A stretch of DNA of 39,476 nucleotides from an uncultured Methanobrevibacter sp. (GCA_902794475.1 CADBHR010000006.1:1-39476), one strand, 5' to 3'. Shown: positions 26,654 through 35,929, counted from the first letter of the stretch. Notes: a model not told the origin generated them from the letters alone. Program-made: numbers and translations.

Positions 26654-26926
26654 ATGAAATTTTATAAAACTTTATTATTATTGTCTTTTTTAGTCATTGC
26701 AATGTTATGTATATCGTCGGTTGCGGCTAGTGAAGACAATATTGATGGAAATTTAACTTCTGATTCATTTGATTATAATTTACAATCAGATAATAATTTA
26801 GATTGCTTAGAAGCAGTCAATGAAAATAATTCAGTATTATCTTCACCTCAGACAATCATTGTTGAAGAGATTGAAGATCAACAATTCAAAAGGCAATTGA
26901 CAGCGCCAATGCAGGAGACACAATAA
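26654..26926 (+). CDS. Fragment 1 of broken adhesin: signal peptide and N-terminal linker
   Basis: This open frame gives 90 residues: a signal peptide (residues 1-25, ending SSVAAS), an acidic Asn-rich spacer and PQTIIVEEIEDQ. The last dozen residues (QFKRQLTAPMQETQ) are out of frame translation after lesion one. If translated as is, it would release only a short useless secreted peptide. Confidence 0.6.
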   Translation: MKFYKTLLLLSFLVIAMLCISSVAASEDNIDGNLTSDSFDYNLQSDNNLDCLEAVNENNSVLSSPQTIIVEEIEDQQFKRQLTAPMQETQ

Positions 26927-26946
26927 TTGTTGAAGGTAAAAGCTAT

Positions 26947-29193
26947 GTGCACTGCCATTTCATAATCAATAAGAAGCTGACGATTAAAAGCAATGGTGGT
27001 ACCACTATGGAAGTGTGTTCAAGCACCCAAGGCTCCGGATATCGAGGAATATTTTACATATCTCCTAGCGCCGGCGGAACAGTCATTGAGGGATTCACTA
27101 TAAATAATAACGTTTACAATGAAAATGATTATGGAATACTGGTTAAGGCCAATGATGTTGAAATCAGAAATTGTAGCATTAATCATATCGGATATTCAGA
27201 TGCTGTAAGAATAGAAAATGCAAAAAACTGTCTTGTTGAAAATGTTACAGCTTTAAATGCAAATAATGCAATCAGCATTAAAAATTCACAGAATGTTAAT
27301 GTCCGCTCATCCAATCTTAAAAGTTCTAAAAATGGAATAAATGTAGTGGATTCATCCTCAACAACAATATCAGGCAATAATATCTCTAATAATGATGTTG
27401 CAGGAATCTCATTTTCAGGAACCGGCAAATATCTGACCGTAAGTCAAAACAACATCACTGAAAATACAAATGGGATAAGATTAACTTCTTCTGATAATGT
27501 TTATATCTTAAGCAATTACATTGCATTCAATACAAACAATGGGGTTTATGTCGATTATAACATTACAAAAATAGAGATTAAAGGCAATTTCTTTAATCAG
27601 AATCAGCTATGGGAAGTCTTTAATGATTTCCATGTTAAAAATATCAATGACATATCCATTAAGGATGTAAATAACTTGGAAATAATTAACAACAATTATA
27701 TGATCAATTATGGAGGATATGGCTCAGGAGACAGGGACAGGCCGGTTTGGACTCAGGTATATGAGTATAAACCTAGTGTTGGTGACTATAATTATGATGC
27801 TGCCAATGATGTTTACATTTATGTAGGTGAAGGAAACGGCCAATATTACGGCCATCAGGGAATAATGTATCTGGGCTATGTCTTTGAGATAAATGAATTT
27901 GTGAGCTGCCCTAACATTTATTACTCTCCTAAAAATGTATGGTCAAAATCAGGAAATTATGAACTGCAGTTAAGTGAAATCACACAATTCAAAAAAGGAA
28001 TCTACTCCATTTCCATTGTTGATGCGAATGGTAACGTTGCTACTGACATTAACTCCGTTCCTGTGACATTTTATTTAAATAAGGTTGGAAAAAGCGCAAC
28101 TCCTCAGGAAGGTGATGTCTACAAGACTGTAATGATGAAGGATGGTACTGCAACAGTCAGATTTTACATGGATGAATTCAATGAATCTGGAAATGTCATT
28201 ACTGCAGTATTCCCGACACCAGGCACAAACATTGACGATAAGGTATCCAAGACATTAGCTGTTGACGATGCGAACATTCCTGGAATTCCTTCCAACACTT
28301 CAATCAGCGTTTCCAATTTGAACACCTGTCCGAATTCAAATCAGGTCATTGTTGCCAGTTTGCTTGATCAGAATCAAAATCCTATTGTCGGAGAAACACT
28401 GATATTCAAAATCAATTCAAAAACTTATAAAGTTCTCACTGACAGCAATGGTAAAGCAAAGATAAAGATATCTGTATCAAAAGAAGGAACCTATACACTT
28501 AGCGTCAATTATGCCGGTGATGGGGGAATTGACTATTATGGGTCTGATGCTCAAGCCAAAGTCGTTGTTAAAAAACAGGCCACAAAAATCATTTCTTCAG
28601 ATTTGAACATGATTCCTAAAATGGCAGAATATTACTCAATCACTTTAAAAGATGCTTCCGGAAATGTATTGGCTAATCAAAAGGTAACATTCACGGTCAA
28701 TGGTAAAACTTACACTAAAAGCACTAATTCAAGGGGCATTGCTAAAGTAAAACTCAAATTCAATAAAAACAAGAAAACATATAAGATTTCCATCTCATAC
28801 AAGGGAAACAATAAGTACAAGGCGGTTTCAAAGACTAATAAGATAATCGTCAAATATTCATCCAAAAAGGCTAAACTGACAACTCCTACAGTTACCATTC
28901 CACCAAAAACCGCTAAATATTACACTGTAAGTATGAAGGATGTTAATGGTAAAGCAATATCCAAACAGAAAGTCACTGTTAAGATTAACGGTAAAAAATA
29001 CACCAAAAAGACAAATTCAAAAGGCCAAATTAAAATTAAGGTCAAATTTGCTAAACTTAAAACATATAATGTTAAAGCAACCTATAAAGGAAGCAAGATT
29101 TATAAAAAGGCTTCATCAAGCGGTAAGATTAAAGTAGCTAAAACTGCCACTAAACTCAGTCACTTTAAATGCAGACAACAAAGCATTATCTAA
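26947..29193 (+). CDS. Fragment 2 of broken adhesin: beta-helix and Ig-like repeats
   Basis: The true frame is open from 26875, before the first available start codon at 26947. It encodes a beta-helix (the first 230 residues or so), a Tyr-rich region with GYGSGDRDRPVW, a domain containing YSPKNVWSKSGNYELQLSE, and about four Ig-like repeats with VTFTVNGKTY or VTVKINGKKY strands. There is no export signal of its own. The final ten residues (HFKCRQQSII) follow lesion two and are out of frame. Confidence 0.6.
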   Translation: MHCHFIINKKLTIKSNGGTTMEVCSSTQGSGYRGIFYISPSAGGTVIEGFTINNNVYNENDYGILVKANDVEIRNCSINHIGYSDAVRIENAKNCLVENVTALNANNAISIKNSQNVNVRSSNLKSSKNGINVVDSSSTTISGNNISNNDVAGISFSGTGKYLTVSQNNITENTNGIRLTSSDNVYILSNYIAFNTNNGVYVDYNITKIEIKGNFFNQNQLWEVFNDFHVKNINDISIKDVNNLEIINNNYMINYGGYGSGDRDRPVWTQVYEYKPSVGDYNYDAANDVYIYVGEGNGQYYGHQGIMYLGYVFEINEFVSCPNIYYSPKNVWSKSGNYELQLSEITQFKKGIYSISIVDANGNVATDINSVPVTFYLNKVGKSATPQEGDVYKTVMMKDGTATVRFYMDEFNESGNVITAVFPTPGTNIDDKVSKTLAVDDANIPGIPSNTSISVSNLNTCPNSNQVIVASLLDQNQNPIVGETLIFKINSKTYKVLTDSNGKAKIKISVSKEGTYTLSVNYAGDGGIDYYGSDAQAKVVVKKQATKIISSDLNMIPKMAEYYSITLKDASGNVLANQKVTFTVNGKTYTKSTNSRGIAKVKLKFNKNKKTYKISISYKGNNKYKAVSKTNKIIVKYSSKKAKLTTPTVTIPPKTAKYYTVSMKDVNGKAISKQKVTVKINGKKYTKKTNSKGQIKIKVKFAKLKTYNVKATYKGSKIYKKASSSGKIKVAKTATKLSHFKCRQQSII

Positions 29194-29371
29194 ACAGAAA
29201 TTAACTATCAACATTAACGGCAAAACCTACACAAAAACAACTAACAGCAAGGGACAGGTTAGTATAGGTGTTAATTTTGCATATGAAAAGACTTATGCAG
29301 TTAATGTAAATTATAAGGGAACTGGAACTTATAAGGCATCAAAAGCCACTGGTAAGATAATTGTTTCAAAA

Positions 29372-30994
29372 ATGGCTACTCAGGTTGTTAGTTATGACCG
29401 GACATTCTCTAAAGATGTTCAAAAAGAGTTTCAGATTACTTTAAAAGACGATTTAGGCAATTCATTGGCAGGCCAAACTGTTTCTTTCAATTTAAATGGT
29501 CAAAATTATGATGAAACTACTGATTCCAATGGCGTTGCCAAGTTAACAATTAATGGCTTGGATGAAGGAACTTTTGATATAATTGTCAAATTCGCAGGAA
29601 ATGACAAATACAAATCATTTTTCAAAACAAATAAGATTATAATCTCTGATAAATTGAATACAGTATTTGTGGATGGCAATTTGCCGAACTCCGAAATCCA
29701 AAGCATTTTGAATAATGCTGCAAGCGGATCAAATATTGAGTTTTTAGGAAATGAATATTCAGATATTTCATTAAGCATTAGTAAAGGCCTAAACATTTAT
29801 TCTTCAAATTCAACAAGTTTGAATGCGAAATCAGGTAGTCCTGTATTCATTATATCATCTGATAATGTCAATGTATTAGGTTTTTCAATTAATGGAAACT
29901 CTGGTGATGCTATTGTCATTGATGGTGCAGACAACGTAAACATTGAGGATAACTTCATTTCAAACAGGTTGGATGACAATAATCTTGCAGATTATAATTC
30001 CGGAAATATTAACATGCCGGGATATGGTATATCTATTACAAATGCAAGCAATATAAAATTATCCAAAAACGATATAAAATCATTTGAAAGCGCAATATTT
30101 GCTCAGGAATCTTCACATATAGTCGTTGATAATAACACATTAAGAGAGAATAACTACGGTGTAAAATATGGTTGGGGTGTTGCAAATACTGAAATCACTG
30201 ACAATGAAATCTTCAATCAAATCGGATTGTATATCATGACAGTTCCCGAAGGCCCAACAGGATACGGAATATTCCTGAATAATTCTGCAGTGAATGTAAC
30301 CATCAATCACAACCGCATTTATGCAAATCACTTGGGCATTTCTTTGGATGCAAATTACTCAACAGGCATTGTAATTGCTCAAAACACTATCACTGACAAT
30401 GTTCTTGAAGGAATCAGATTCAACGCAGGATATGATCTTGCTGAAAATGCTGTTTTGCCTCATGTAACTGATAATGCAATATATAGAAATGCAAGAGGTC
30501 CGAGCATGATGATTTTAGGGGAAATGAGTGCAAATCCTTTCGGTATCTATGGTGGCGGATTATTGGACCCTAGCCAAAAACTGCAGTTGGAGCCAAATTG
30601 GTACGGAACCAATAATCTTGTCACATGGGATAATGATACTGGTGTTGTCGGCTATGGAACAATGTGTCCTAGAATCAACACTACTAATATAGAATTCAAC
30701 ATGACTTATAACAGTCCTGGCAATTACAGCATCAAGTTTTATAAGAATGGAGAGTTTGATGCAAATCTTCCGGAATTCGACATGTTTGCAACCTTGAATC
30801 GTGGAACAGATAAGCAGGTTGAAGTTGTATTTGATGTAATAAATGGTATTGGCACATTCACATTCAATTCTTCAAATTTCAATTCCACTAATAATGTCAT
30901 TGAGATATCTATCGGATCTTTGATAGATTCAACATCAAGGGTATTTAAGGTAACTTACATGTATGAAGTTCCCGAAGGTGAAATTCCAGCTTAA
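29372..30994 (+). CDS. Fragment 3 of broken adhesin: Ig-like domain, second beta-helix and WY module
   Basis: The true frame is open from 29138, well before this internal ATG. It carries the rest of an Ig repeat, another Ig-like domain (VSFNLNGQNY), a NosD-type beta-helix, and a module beginning NWYGTNNLVTW and ending IGTFTFNSS. The same Ig, helix and WY order is found in the adhesin at 13944-16076, where a linker and membrane anchor follow. Here the chain ends at PEGEIPA without an anchor. Confidence 0.6.
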   Translation: MATQVVSYDRTFSKDVQKEFQITLKDDLGNSLAGQTVSFNLNGQNYDETTDSNGVAKLTINGLDEGTFDIIVKFAGNDKYKSFFKTNKIIISDKLNTVFVDGNLPNSEIQSILNNAASGSNIEFLGNEYSDISLSISKGLNIYSSNSTSLNAKSGSPVFIISSDNVNVLGFSINGNSGDAIVIDGADNVNIEDNFISNRLDDNNLADYNSGNINMPGYGISITNASNIKLSKNDIKSFESAIFAQESSHIVVDNNTLRENNYGVKYGWGVANTEITDNEIFNQIGLYIMTVPEGPTGYGIFLNNSAVNVTINHNRIYANHLGISLDANYSTGIVIAQNTITDNVLEGIRFNAGYDLAENAVLPHVTDNAIYRNARGPSMMILGEMSANPFGIYGGGLLDPSQKLQLEPNWYGTNNLVTWDNDTGVVGYGTMCPRINTTNIEFNMTYNSPGNYSIKFYKNGEFDANLPEFDMFATLNRGTDKQVEVVFDVINGIGTFTFNSSNFNSTNNVIEISIGSLIDSTSRVFKVTYMYEVPEGEIPA

Positions 30995-31029
30995 CAAATA
31001 TGTTTTTAACATATTTGTTCTTTTTTTTA
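30993..31029 (+). terminator. Perfect 12-bp stem-loop terminator after broken adhesin
   Basis: AACAAATATGTT (30993-31004) pairs perfectly with AACATATTTGTT (31008-31019) around a TTT loop, beginning within the TAA stop (30992-30994). A T-run follows (31021-31029). Its perfect condition suggests the gene was expressed until recently. Confidence 0.7.
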
Positions 31030-31157
31030 TTTTTTCATATAGACTACTCAATTTCTTAAAGCTATTTTTCAAAATAAGTTTTTTTAAATTAACAATAGCA
31101 TGGATTAAATTAGTAGTGATTAAGAGAGATATTCAAATAATTATTCAATCATTTCAT

Positions 31158-31559
31158 TTAATCGATTTCAAATCCGCACTCTGAGCAGGTTCCTGTCTGG
31201 AATTTCACAACGCCTCCACATTCGGGACACATCCATCTTTCACGGTCTTCGCTCATCATGCGTCCGATGCCCATTGTTTTGATTCTTTTTGCTGAACTCA
31301 GGGTATCAAGATTGTGCCTTTTGACATATTTTTTGGAGTGTTTTTTAAGTTGGGGGCATGGAAACTCACTGCAGCGACCACAATAGCTGAAATTCTTCTT
31401 GTCGAAGCAGGTTTTAATCTTGCACTTCAAACTGGCTTTATTTTTACCGTCATCGCTTATTAAACATCCTGCACATGGATTTTGATATCTTTCGCAACTA
31501 ATGCAATTAATTCCGCAGGGGGCTAGTAATTTGGAATCTAATGTTTCAGGCATTTTCAT
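31158..31559 (-). CDS. DUF3795 Cys-rich protein with C-terminal zinc ribbon
   Basis: A protein of about 133 residues on the minus strand. The N-terminal part has the DUF3795 cysteine pattern (LAPCGINCISCERYQNPCAG, then CKIKTCFDKKNFSYCGRCSEFPCP). The C-terminal part is a zinc ribbon (CPECGG ... CSECGFE). It probably binds zinc or an iron-sulfur cluster; its function is unknown. An upstream ATG at 31601 would add a hydrophobic N-terminus and overlap the divergent glycosyltransferase start, so the ATG at 31559 is preferred. The two genes share a very short AT-rich divergent promoter and neither has a ribosome-binding site, suggesting leaderless messages. Confidence 0.75.
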   Translation of the reverse strand: MKMPETLDSKLLAPCGINCISCERYQNPCAGCLISDDGKNKASLKCKIKTCFDKKNFSYCGRCSEFPCPQLKKHSKKYVKRHNLDTLSSAKRIKTMGIGRMMSEDRERWMCPECGGVVKFQTGTCSECGFEID

Positions 31560-31599
31560 AAAGAAAGTTATATATTTAATTTTTAATAAATATTTCTCC
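31560..31599. promoter_or_regulatory. Compact divergent leaderless promoter
   Basis: The 40 bases between the two divergent start codons hold TTATATATTTA (31568-31578), centred about 27 bases before the glycosyltransferase ATG, and an AT-rich ATATTTATT-like box in the opposite sense. No ribosome-binding site is seen on either side. Confidence 0.4.
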
Positions 31600-32790
31600 A
31601 TGAAGATTTTAGTTGTTCAGGAGTCCGATTGGCTGGAGAGAAATCCTCACCAGCAGCATCACCTAATGGAGAGGATGGCAGAAAGGGGCCATCAGATTAA
31701 GGTTATTGATTATCCGATTGACTGGCCAAACGATGATGATTCCGGCTTGATTTATCATAAGGAAGTGCATGAAAACGTTTCAAAAATTAAGGAAGATACA
31801 AACATTGAAGTTATCCGCCCAGGATTCATTAAAATCAAGGGATTGAACTATGCTACACTATATTTTACACACAAACATGAAATCGAGCATCAAATAGAGG
31901 AATTTCGACCTGACATTATATTGGCATTGGGCATCTTGAACTCTTATAATGCTTCAAAACTGGCCAAAAAACATAATATTCCATTCGTTTATTATTTTAT
32001 TGATGTGATATATGCTTTGATTCCTGAAAAGGTATTCCAAAAGCTTGGACAGAAATTTACAGAAAAAACCATCAAGAATGCGGATCTGGTTATCACAATC
32101 AACAAGAAATTGTCAGAATTTGCCTATTCTGTGGGAGCCAAGGAAAATTCAACAATACTGATTGATGCAGGAATCGATTTGGCAAGCTATGACCCTGATT
32201 TGGATGATTCTGCAATAAGAAAGGAATATGGCATTGCAGATGATGACATTGTGCTGTTCTTCATGGGTTGGATTTATGAATTTGCAGGAATGAAGGAGCT
32301 TGCACGAGCATTGGGTGAGGCTAAGGAAAAATATCCCAATTATAAGATACTGGTCGTTGGTGATGGTGATGCATATGATGAGATGTGTGAAATCCGTGAT
32401 GAATATGATATGGCAGACCAGCTTATTTTAACCGGAAAGCAACCCTTTGAAAAGATACCTGAATTTTTGGCATCAGCAGACTTTTGTCTGCTTCCGGCAC
32501 ACATTGATGAGCCGATAATGCAGGATATTGTACCGATTAAGATTTATGAGTATCTAGCAATGAAGAAAGTGGTGATTGCATCTGAACTGCCTGGACTTTC
32601 CAAGGAATTCGGATACGGAAACGGTATTGAGTATATTCAGGAAGCCTCAGAAGTTTTAACAACTGTTGAAGACATTCTCTATAATGACAAATATGATGAG
32701 ATTGCCAGCAATGCCCGTGAATATGTAAAGTCAAATGATTGGGAAGTAATCACCGATAAATTTGAAGATGCTATGAAAAAGTTATTGTAA
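31600..32790 (+). CDS. GT4-family glycosyltransferase
   Basis: A 396-residue GT-B-fold glycosyltransferase. The N-terminal half begins MKILVVQESDWLERNPHQQH with an acceptor-side Rossmann unit. The C-terminal half has FFMGWIYEFAGMKELARA, ILVVGDGDAYDEM and the nucleotide-sugar site IVPIKIYEYLAMKKVVIASE, whose Glu residues match the E-x7-E pattern of GT4. It would add a sugar to a lipid carrier, glycan or surface glycoprotein. The open frame extends 33 codons upstream, but those overlap the divergent gene; MKILVV is the natural start and lies about 27 bases after a TATA-like box. There are no membrane segments. The sugar and acceptor cannot be told. Confidence 0.85.
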   Translation: MKILVVQESDWLERNPHQQHHLMERMAERGHQIKVIDYPIDWPNDDDSGLIYHKEVHENVSKIKEDTNIEVIRPGFIKIKGLNYATLYFTHKHEIEHQIEEFRPDIILALGILNSYNASKLAKKHNIPFVYYFIDVIYALIPEKVFQKLGQKFTEKTIKNADLVITINKKLSEFAYSVGAKENSTILIDAGIDLASYDPDLDDSAIRKEYGIADDDIVLFFMGWIYEFAGMKELARALGEAKEKYPNYKILVVGDGDAYDEMCEIRDEYDMADQLILTGKQPFEKIPEFLASADFCLLPAHIDEPIMQDIVPIKIYEYLAMKKVVIASELPGLSKEFGYGNGIEYIQEASEVLTTVEDILYNDKYDEIASNAREYVKSNDWEVITDKFEDAMKKLL

Positions 32791-32955
32791 CAAACTTTAT
32801 AACGATAATTTTTTCTTAAAATCTATTTTTTTAGTTTTTAATCTATTTTTATTTAATTTAATTGTTTTTTAAACTATTTTTATAATTTTTGTAATTAAAC
32901 CGCATAGTATATAAATACTTTTGATATTTTAGAAAACTTATTAAATAACTTCATG

Positions 32956-32976
32956 AATATATATTCTTATCGATAA
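32956..32976 (+). promoter_or_regulatory. TATA-like box with adjoining TTATCGATAA palindrome
   Basis: AATATATATT (32956-32965), one C, then TTATCGATAA (32967-32976), 21 bases before the ATG of the transporter operon. The order TATA box, single C and palindrome is the same as at 21551-21571. The position between TATA box and expected transcription start fits a repressor site. Confidence 0.5.
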
Positions 32977-32997
32977 ATATATTTTTGGGGTTTATAA

Positions 32998-34104
32998 ATG
33001 GAAAAGAAAATTAAAGTAATATTGCTCTTATTGGTTGTTTTGGCGGTAGCTGGAGTTGCTACTCACATGTTTTTAACACCTTCAACCGTTGAAACTACAG
33101 GTTCTAAAAATGTGACAGATATGATTGGAAGGGATATAGAAATCCCTGCTTCTGTTAGTAATGTTGTTGCAACAAGTCCTCCGATGACTACTGTATTGTA
33201 TATGATTGCGCCGGACAAACTGAAAGCGGTCAATTTCCAATGGACAGATGATGAAATGAAATATGTTTCAAGTCAATATCAAAACTATCCTGTTGTAGGC
33301 GGATGGTACGGAACACAGGATGGTAGCTATGAGGAGTTCATAGCTTCAGAGCCGGACATTGTCATAGAATCAATCGATGAAGGCGGCGATGGTGATGCAT
33401 CGACCGTCAATGAAAGGCAGGAAAAATTTGGGTCAATACCTGTAATTGCAGTAAAGGACACTACCAATGTTGAAAAGGTCAATGAATCCATTACATTCAT
33501 GGGTGAAATTGTCGGAGCCCAGGACAAGGCAAAGGAATTGAATGACTTCAACCAAAAATACTTGGATATCGTACATGACAAGTCATCTAAACTGTCAGAT
33601 TCGGATAAGGTCAAGGTCTATTATGCCCAAGGTGATGACGGACTTCAGACAACTCCTTCACATTCAACTCATGGTCAATTGATAGATTTGGTTGGTGGAA
33701 TAAATGTTGCAGACTCAGTTGCCCAAGGAAACACTACTGGTGGTGTTCAGGTATCTATAGAACAAGTATTGAGCTGGAACCCTGATAAGATTGTTACAAA
33801 TGATCCAGAATTCTATGCAAAGGTCTATTCAGATTCAAATTGGGGAAAACTTGATGCAGTTAAAAACAAGGAAGTTTACCTGTCTCCACAATCCCCATTC
33901 AAATGGTTCGACAGACCTGTTGGGGCAAACATGATTATTGGAGTTCCATGGACAGCAAAGATACTTTATCCTGATGATTATAAGGACATCAACATGGTTG
34001 ATGCCACCAAGGAATTCTACAGCAATTTCTATCACTTTGACTTGAGTGATGATCAGGCAAAACAAATCCTTTTGGATTCAGGACTTAAGGAATCAAATCT
34101 ATAG
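32998..34104 (+). CDS. FecB/BtuF-type ABC transporter substrate-binding protein
   Basis: A 368-residue exported binding protein of the iron-siderophore, heme and cobalamin class. Residues 5-27 form a hydrophobic segment without a lipobox cysteine, so it is likely held by an uncleaved N-terminal anchor. The fold begins at TDMIGRDIEIPASVSNVVAT, the usual entry of this family, and ends in a DYKDINMVDATKEFYSNFYH helix typical of FecB-like lobes. It would capture an iron- or corrinoid-type ligand outside the membrane and deliver it to the permease. First gene of a four-gene operon; its promoter carries the TTATCGATAA site. The ligand is not determined by sequence. Confidence 0.87.
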   Translation: MEKKIKVILLLLVVLAVAGVATHMFLTPSTVETTGSKNVTDMIGRDIEIPASVSNVVATSPPMTTVLYMIAPDKLKAVNFQWTDDEMKYVSSQYQNYPVVGGWYGTQDGSYEEFIASEPDIVIESIDEGGDGDASTVNERQEKFGSIPVIAVKDTTNVEKVNESITFMGEIVGAQDKAKELNDFNQKYLDIVHDKSSKLSDSDKVKVYYAQGDDGLQTTPSHSTHGQLIDLVGGINVADSVAQGNTTGGVQVSIEQVLSWNPDKIVTNDPEFYAKVYSDSNWGKLDAVKNKEVYLSPQSPFKWFDRPVGANMIIGVPWTAKILYPDDYKDINMVDATKEFYSNFYHFDLSDDQAKQILLDSGLKESNL

Positions 34105-34112
34105 GGATAGGC

Positions 34113-35126
34113 ATGGATAAGGAGACAAAAGAGATTATAAGTATCATACTTTTAATCTTCTTTCCAATAGTTTTATTTTTTGCATCATTTCTGCTTGGAA
34201 GGTATCCAATCAGTCCGATTGATGTAGTCAATACGATATTATGTCCTATTTTTCCGCAATTGGAAGTGAGTCCCACCATAACAACAATCGTATATGAGAT
34301 AAGGCTTCCAAGAATCATTGGAGCCATTGTAGTCGGGGCATGCCTTGCAATTTCCGGAGCGGCATTCCAGTCAATATTCAAAAACCCGCTGGTATCATCT
34401 GATCTATTGGGAGTATCCAACGGTGCAGGCTTTGGAGCGGCTTTGGCTATTCTAATCAGTGGTGCAAACATTGTAACTCAAATATTTGCATTTGTTTTTG
34501 GTTTGATTTCAGTATCTGCCACTTATTTGATATCAAAAACATATAAGGCTGGCGGAATACTTGTTCTGGTATTATCCGGGGTTGCAATATCCGCATTTTT
34601 TAATGCACTGATTTCAGCCATTAAGTTCATTGCAGATCCTGATGACAAGTTGCCTGAAATCGTCTATTGGCTTATGGGATCATTGGCTTCCATCAATGCA
34701 GATAAGCTGTTCATGATTTTAATTCCTGTGATAATCGGTCTTGCAGTTCTGCTTGCCTTGAGGTGGCATATGAACCTGCTTGCAATGGGTGATGAGGAAG
34801 CCCAATCCTTGGGTTTAAACCCTTCAAGAATAAGGTTGCTTATAATTGCAGGTTGTACATTACTCACTTCCGCAGCGGTTTCCATTAGCGGAATTGTTGG
34901 ATGGATCGGTTTAATCATCCCCCACATGGCCCGTATGATTGTGGGTCCCGACAATCGGATACTGCTTCCTGCATCATTGAGTCTGGGTGCCAGCTTTTTG
35001 CTTTTGATTGACAACATATCCCGTGCGGTGATATCCATTGAAATACCGATTGGAATCCTGACAGCAATCATCGGTGTTCCGATTTTCCTGTACTTGCTTA
35101 AAAGGGGTTATTCAGAATGGTCGTAG
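34113..35126 (+). CDS. FecCD/BtuC-type ABC transporter permease
   Basis: A 337-residue permease with about ten membrane segments. Family signatures are RLPRIIGAIVVGACLAISGA near residue 61, NPLVSSDLLGVSNGAGFGAA, and the ATPase-coupling and late-loop region GWIGLIIPHMARMIVGPDNR. It would form the homodimeric channel for the ligand delivered by the upstream binding protein. It lies eight bases after that gene and overlaps the ATPase gene by ten bases, giving translational coupling. Substrate range in this family includes ferric siderophores, heme and vitamin B12. Confidence 0.92.
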   Translation: MDKETKEIISIILLIFFPIVLFFASFLLGRYPISPIDVVNTILCPIFPQLEVSPTITTIVYEIRLPRIIGAIVVGACLAISGAAFQSIFKNPLVSSDLLGVSNGAGFGAALAILISGANIVTQIFAFVFGLISVSATYLISKTYKAGGILVLVLSGVAISAFFNALISAIKFIADPDDKLPEIVYWLMGSLASINADKLFMILIPVIIGLAVLLALRWHMNLLAMGDEEAQSLGLNPSRIRLLIIAGCTLLTSAAVSISGIVGWIGLIIPHMARMIVGPDNRILLPASLSLGASFLLLIDNISRAVISIEIPIGILTAIIGVPIFLYLLKRGYSEWS

Positions 35127-35920
35127 ATAACAGTTTATTTGAAGTGAAAAACATTTCCTTTGACTATGATGGTGTGGAAATATTTTCAGATATCAGCTTT
35201 TCAATCCAAAAGGGAGATGTTTTATGTATTCTGGGGCCTAATGGAACTGGTAAAACAACATTAATCAAATGTCTTAACGGTCTTCATGACATAAATTCCG
35301 GAGAAATTCTAATCAATGGAGATAACATTAAGAAATTATCATTTAAACAGATTTCAAAACACATAGGTTATATTCCGCAGGCACACGTTCCCTCATTTCC
35401 ATTTAAGGTATTTGATGTTGTTTTGATGGGGAGGGCACCATATTTAAATCTTACCGATTCTCCTAAGGATGAGGATAAGAAAATCGCTCTTGATGCCCTC
35501 AAGACATTAGGTATTGAAGATTTAAAGGATAAGGAGTATACAAACCTGAGCGGTGGAGAAAGGCAGCTGGTGTTCCTTGCAAGGGTTCTGTGCCAAAAGC
35601 CTGATATATTGATACTGGATGAGCCGACATCACATCTTGACTTTGGAAATCAAATAAGATTGTTGGAGATCATTGACAATTTGGCAAAAAGCGGTTTGTC
35701 AATAATAATGTCTTCACACTTTCCAGACCATGCTTTTTTAAGCTCAACAAAAGTGGCTATAATGAAAGATAGGAAATTTATCGATTTCGGAACTCCGGAC
35801 AGTGTCGTAACTGAAGAGAATTTACGTAAAGCTTATTCAATTGATGTAAAACTTATTGAATTAGACAATAAAAGAAAAGTATGTGTACCAATGAAAACAA
35901 ATTTAAAACTAGATTTATAA
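35117..35920 (+). CDS. FecE/BtuD-type ABC transporter ATP-binding protein
   Basis: A 267-residue ATPase that powers the transporter. Walker A is GPNGTGKT (residues 40-47), the Q-loop is in GYIPQAHVP, the signature is LSGGERQ (from residue 144), and Walker B is ILILDEPTSHLD (D168, E169). The switch histidine is in MSSHFPDHA. All motifs are intact, so it should be active. Its start lies inside the end of the permease gene. It is followed after nine bases by the FmdE-family gene with a GGTGATATT ribosome-binding site. Confidence 0.93.
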   Translation: MVVDNSLFEVKNISFDYDGVEIFSDISFSIQKGDVLCILGPNGTGKTTLIKCLNGLHDINSGEILINGDNIKKLSFKQISKHIGYIPQAHVPSFPFKVFDVVLMGRAPYLNLTDSPKDEDKKIALDALKTLGIEDLKDKEYTNLSGGERQLVFLARVLCQKPDILILDEPTSHLDFGNQIRLLEIIDNLAKSGLSIIMSSHFPDHAFLSSTKVAIMKDRKFIDFGTPDSVVTEENLRKAYSIDVKLIELDNKRKVCVPMKTNLKLDL

Positions 35921-35929
35921 GGTGATATT

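Larger units (their letters stand above)
26654..30994 (+). pseudogene. Very large adhesin-like gene broken by two frame lesions
   Basis: Three successive reading frames make up one adhesin-like protein of about 1,450 residues: signal peptide, beta-helix, several Ig-like repeats, then a second Ig-plus-beta-helix unit. Lesion one, near 26880, looks like a single missing A: restoring it joins EEIEDQ to TIQKAIDSANAGDTIIV, the normal start of a beta-helix. Lesion two, near 29160, removes about 45 bases, one more or less than a multiple of three, inside an Ig repeat; the text jumps from KTATKLS to VTLNADNKALSKQ where sister repeats have about 17 residues between. Neither site is a homopolymer, so phase variation is unlikely. 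Recent decay or sequencing error are the main options. GAGGAGGAAAA gives a strong ribosome-binding site. Confidence 0.75.

Noticed and set aside
26870-26900. Programmed frameshift or phase-variation switch in the broken adhesin
   Set aside because: No homopolymer, short tandem repeat or slippery heptamer is present at the lesion; a simple base loss explains it better.
22000-30900. Repeats in the adhesin cluster as a possible CRISPR or tandem DNA repeat array
   Set aside because: The repetition is at protein level (beta-helix rungs and Ig strands). There are no regular identical DNA repeats with unique spacers.
30963-31184. Open frame of 73 codons after the broken adhesin
   Set aside because: It begins inside the adhesin 3' end, crosses its terminator and runs into the convergent DUF3795 gene. 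The product is a low-complexity Phe/Leu/Lys string expected from AT-rich DNA.
31501-31599. Upstream extension of the glycosyltransferase
   Set aside because: It overlaps the divergent gene and the promoter, and the protein family starts naturally at MKILVV.
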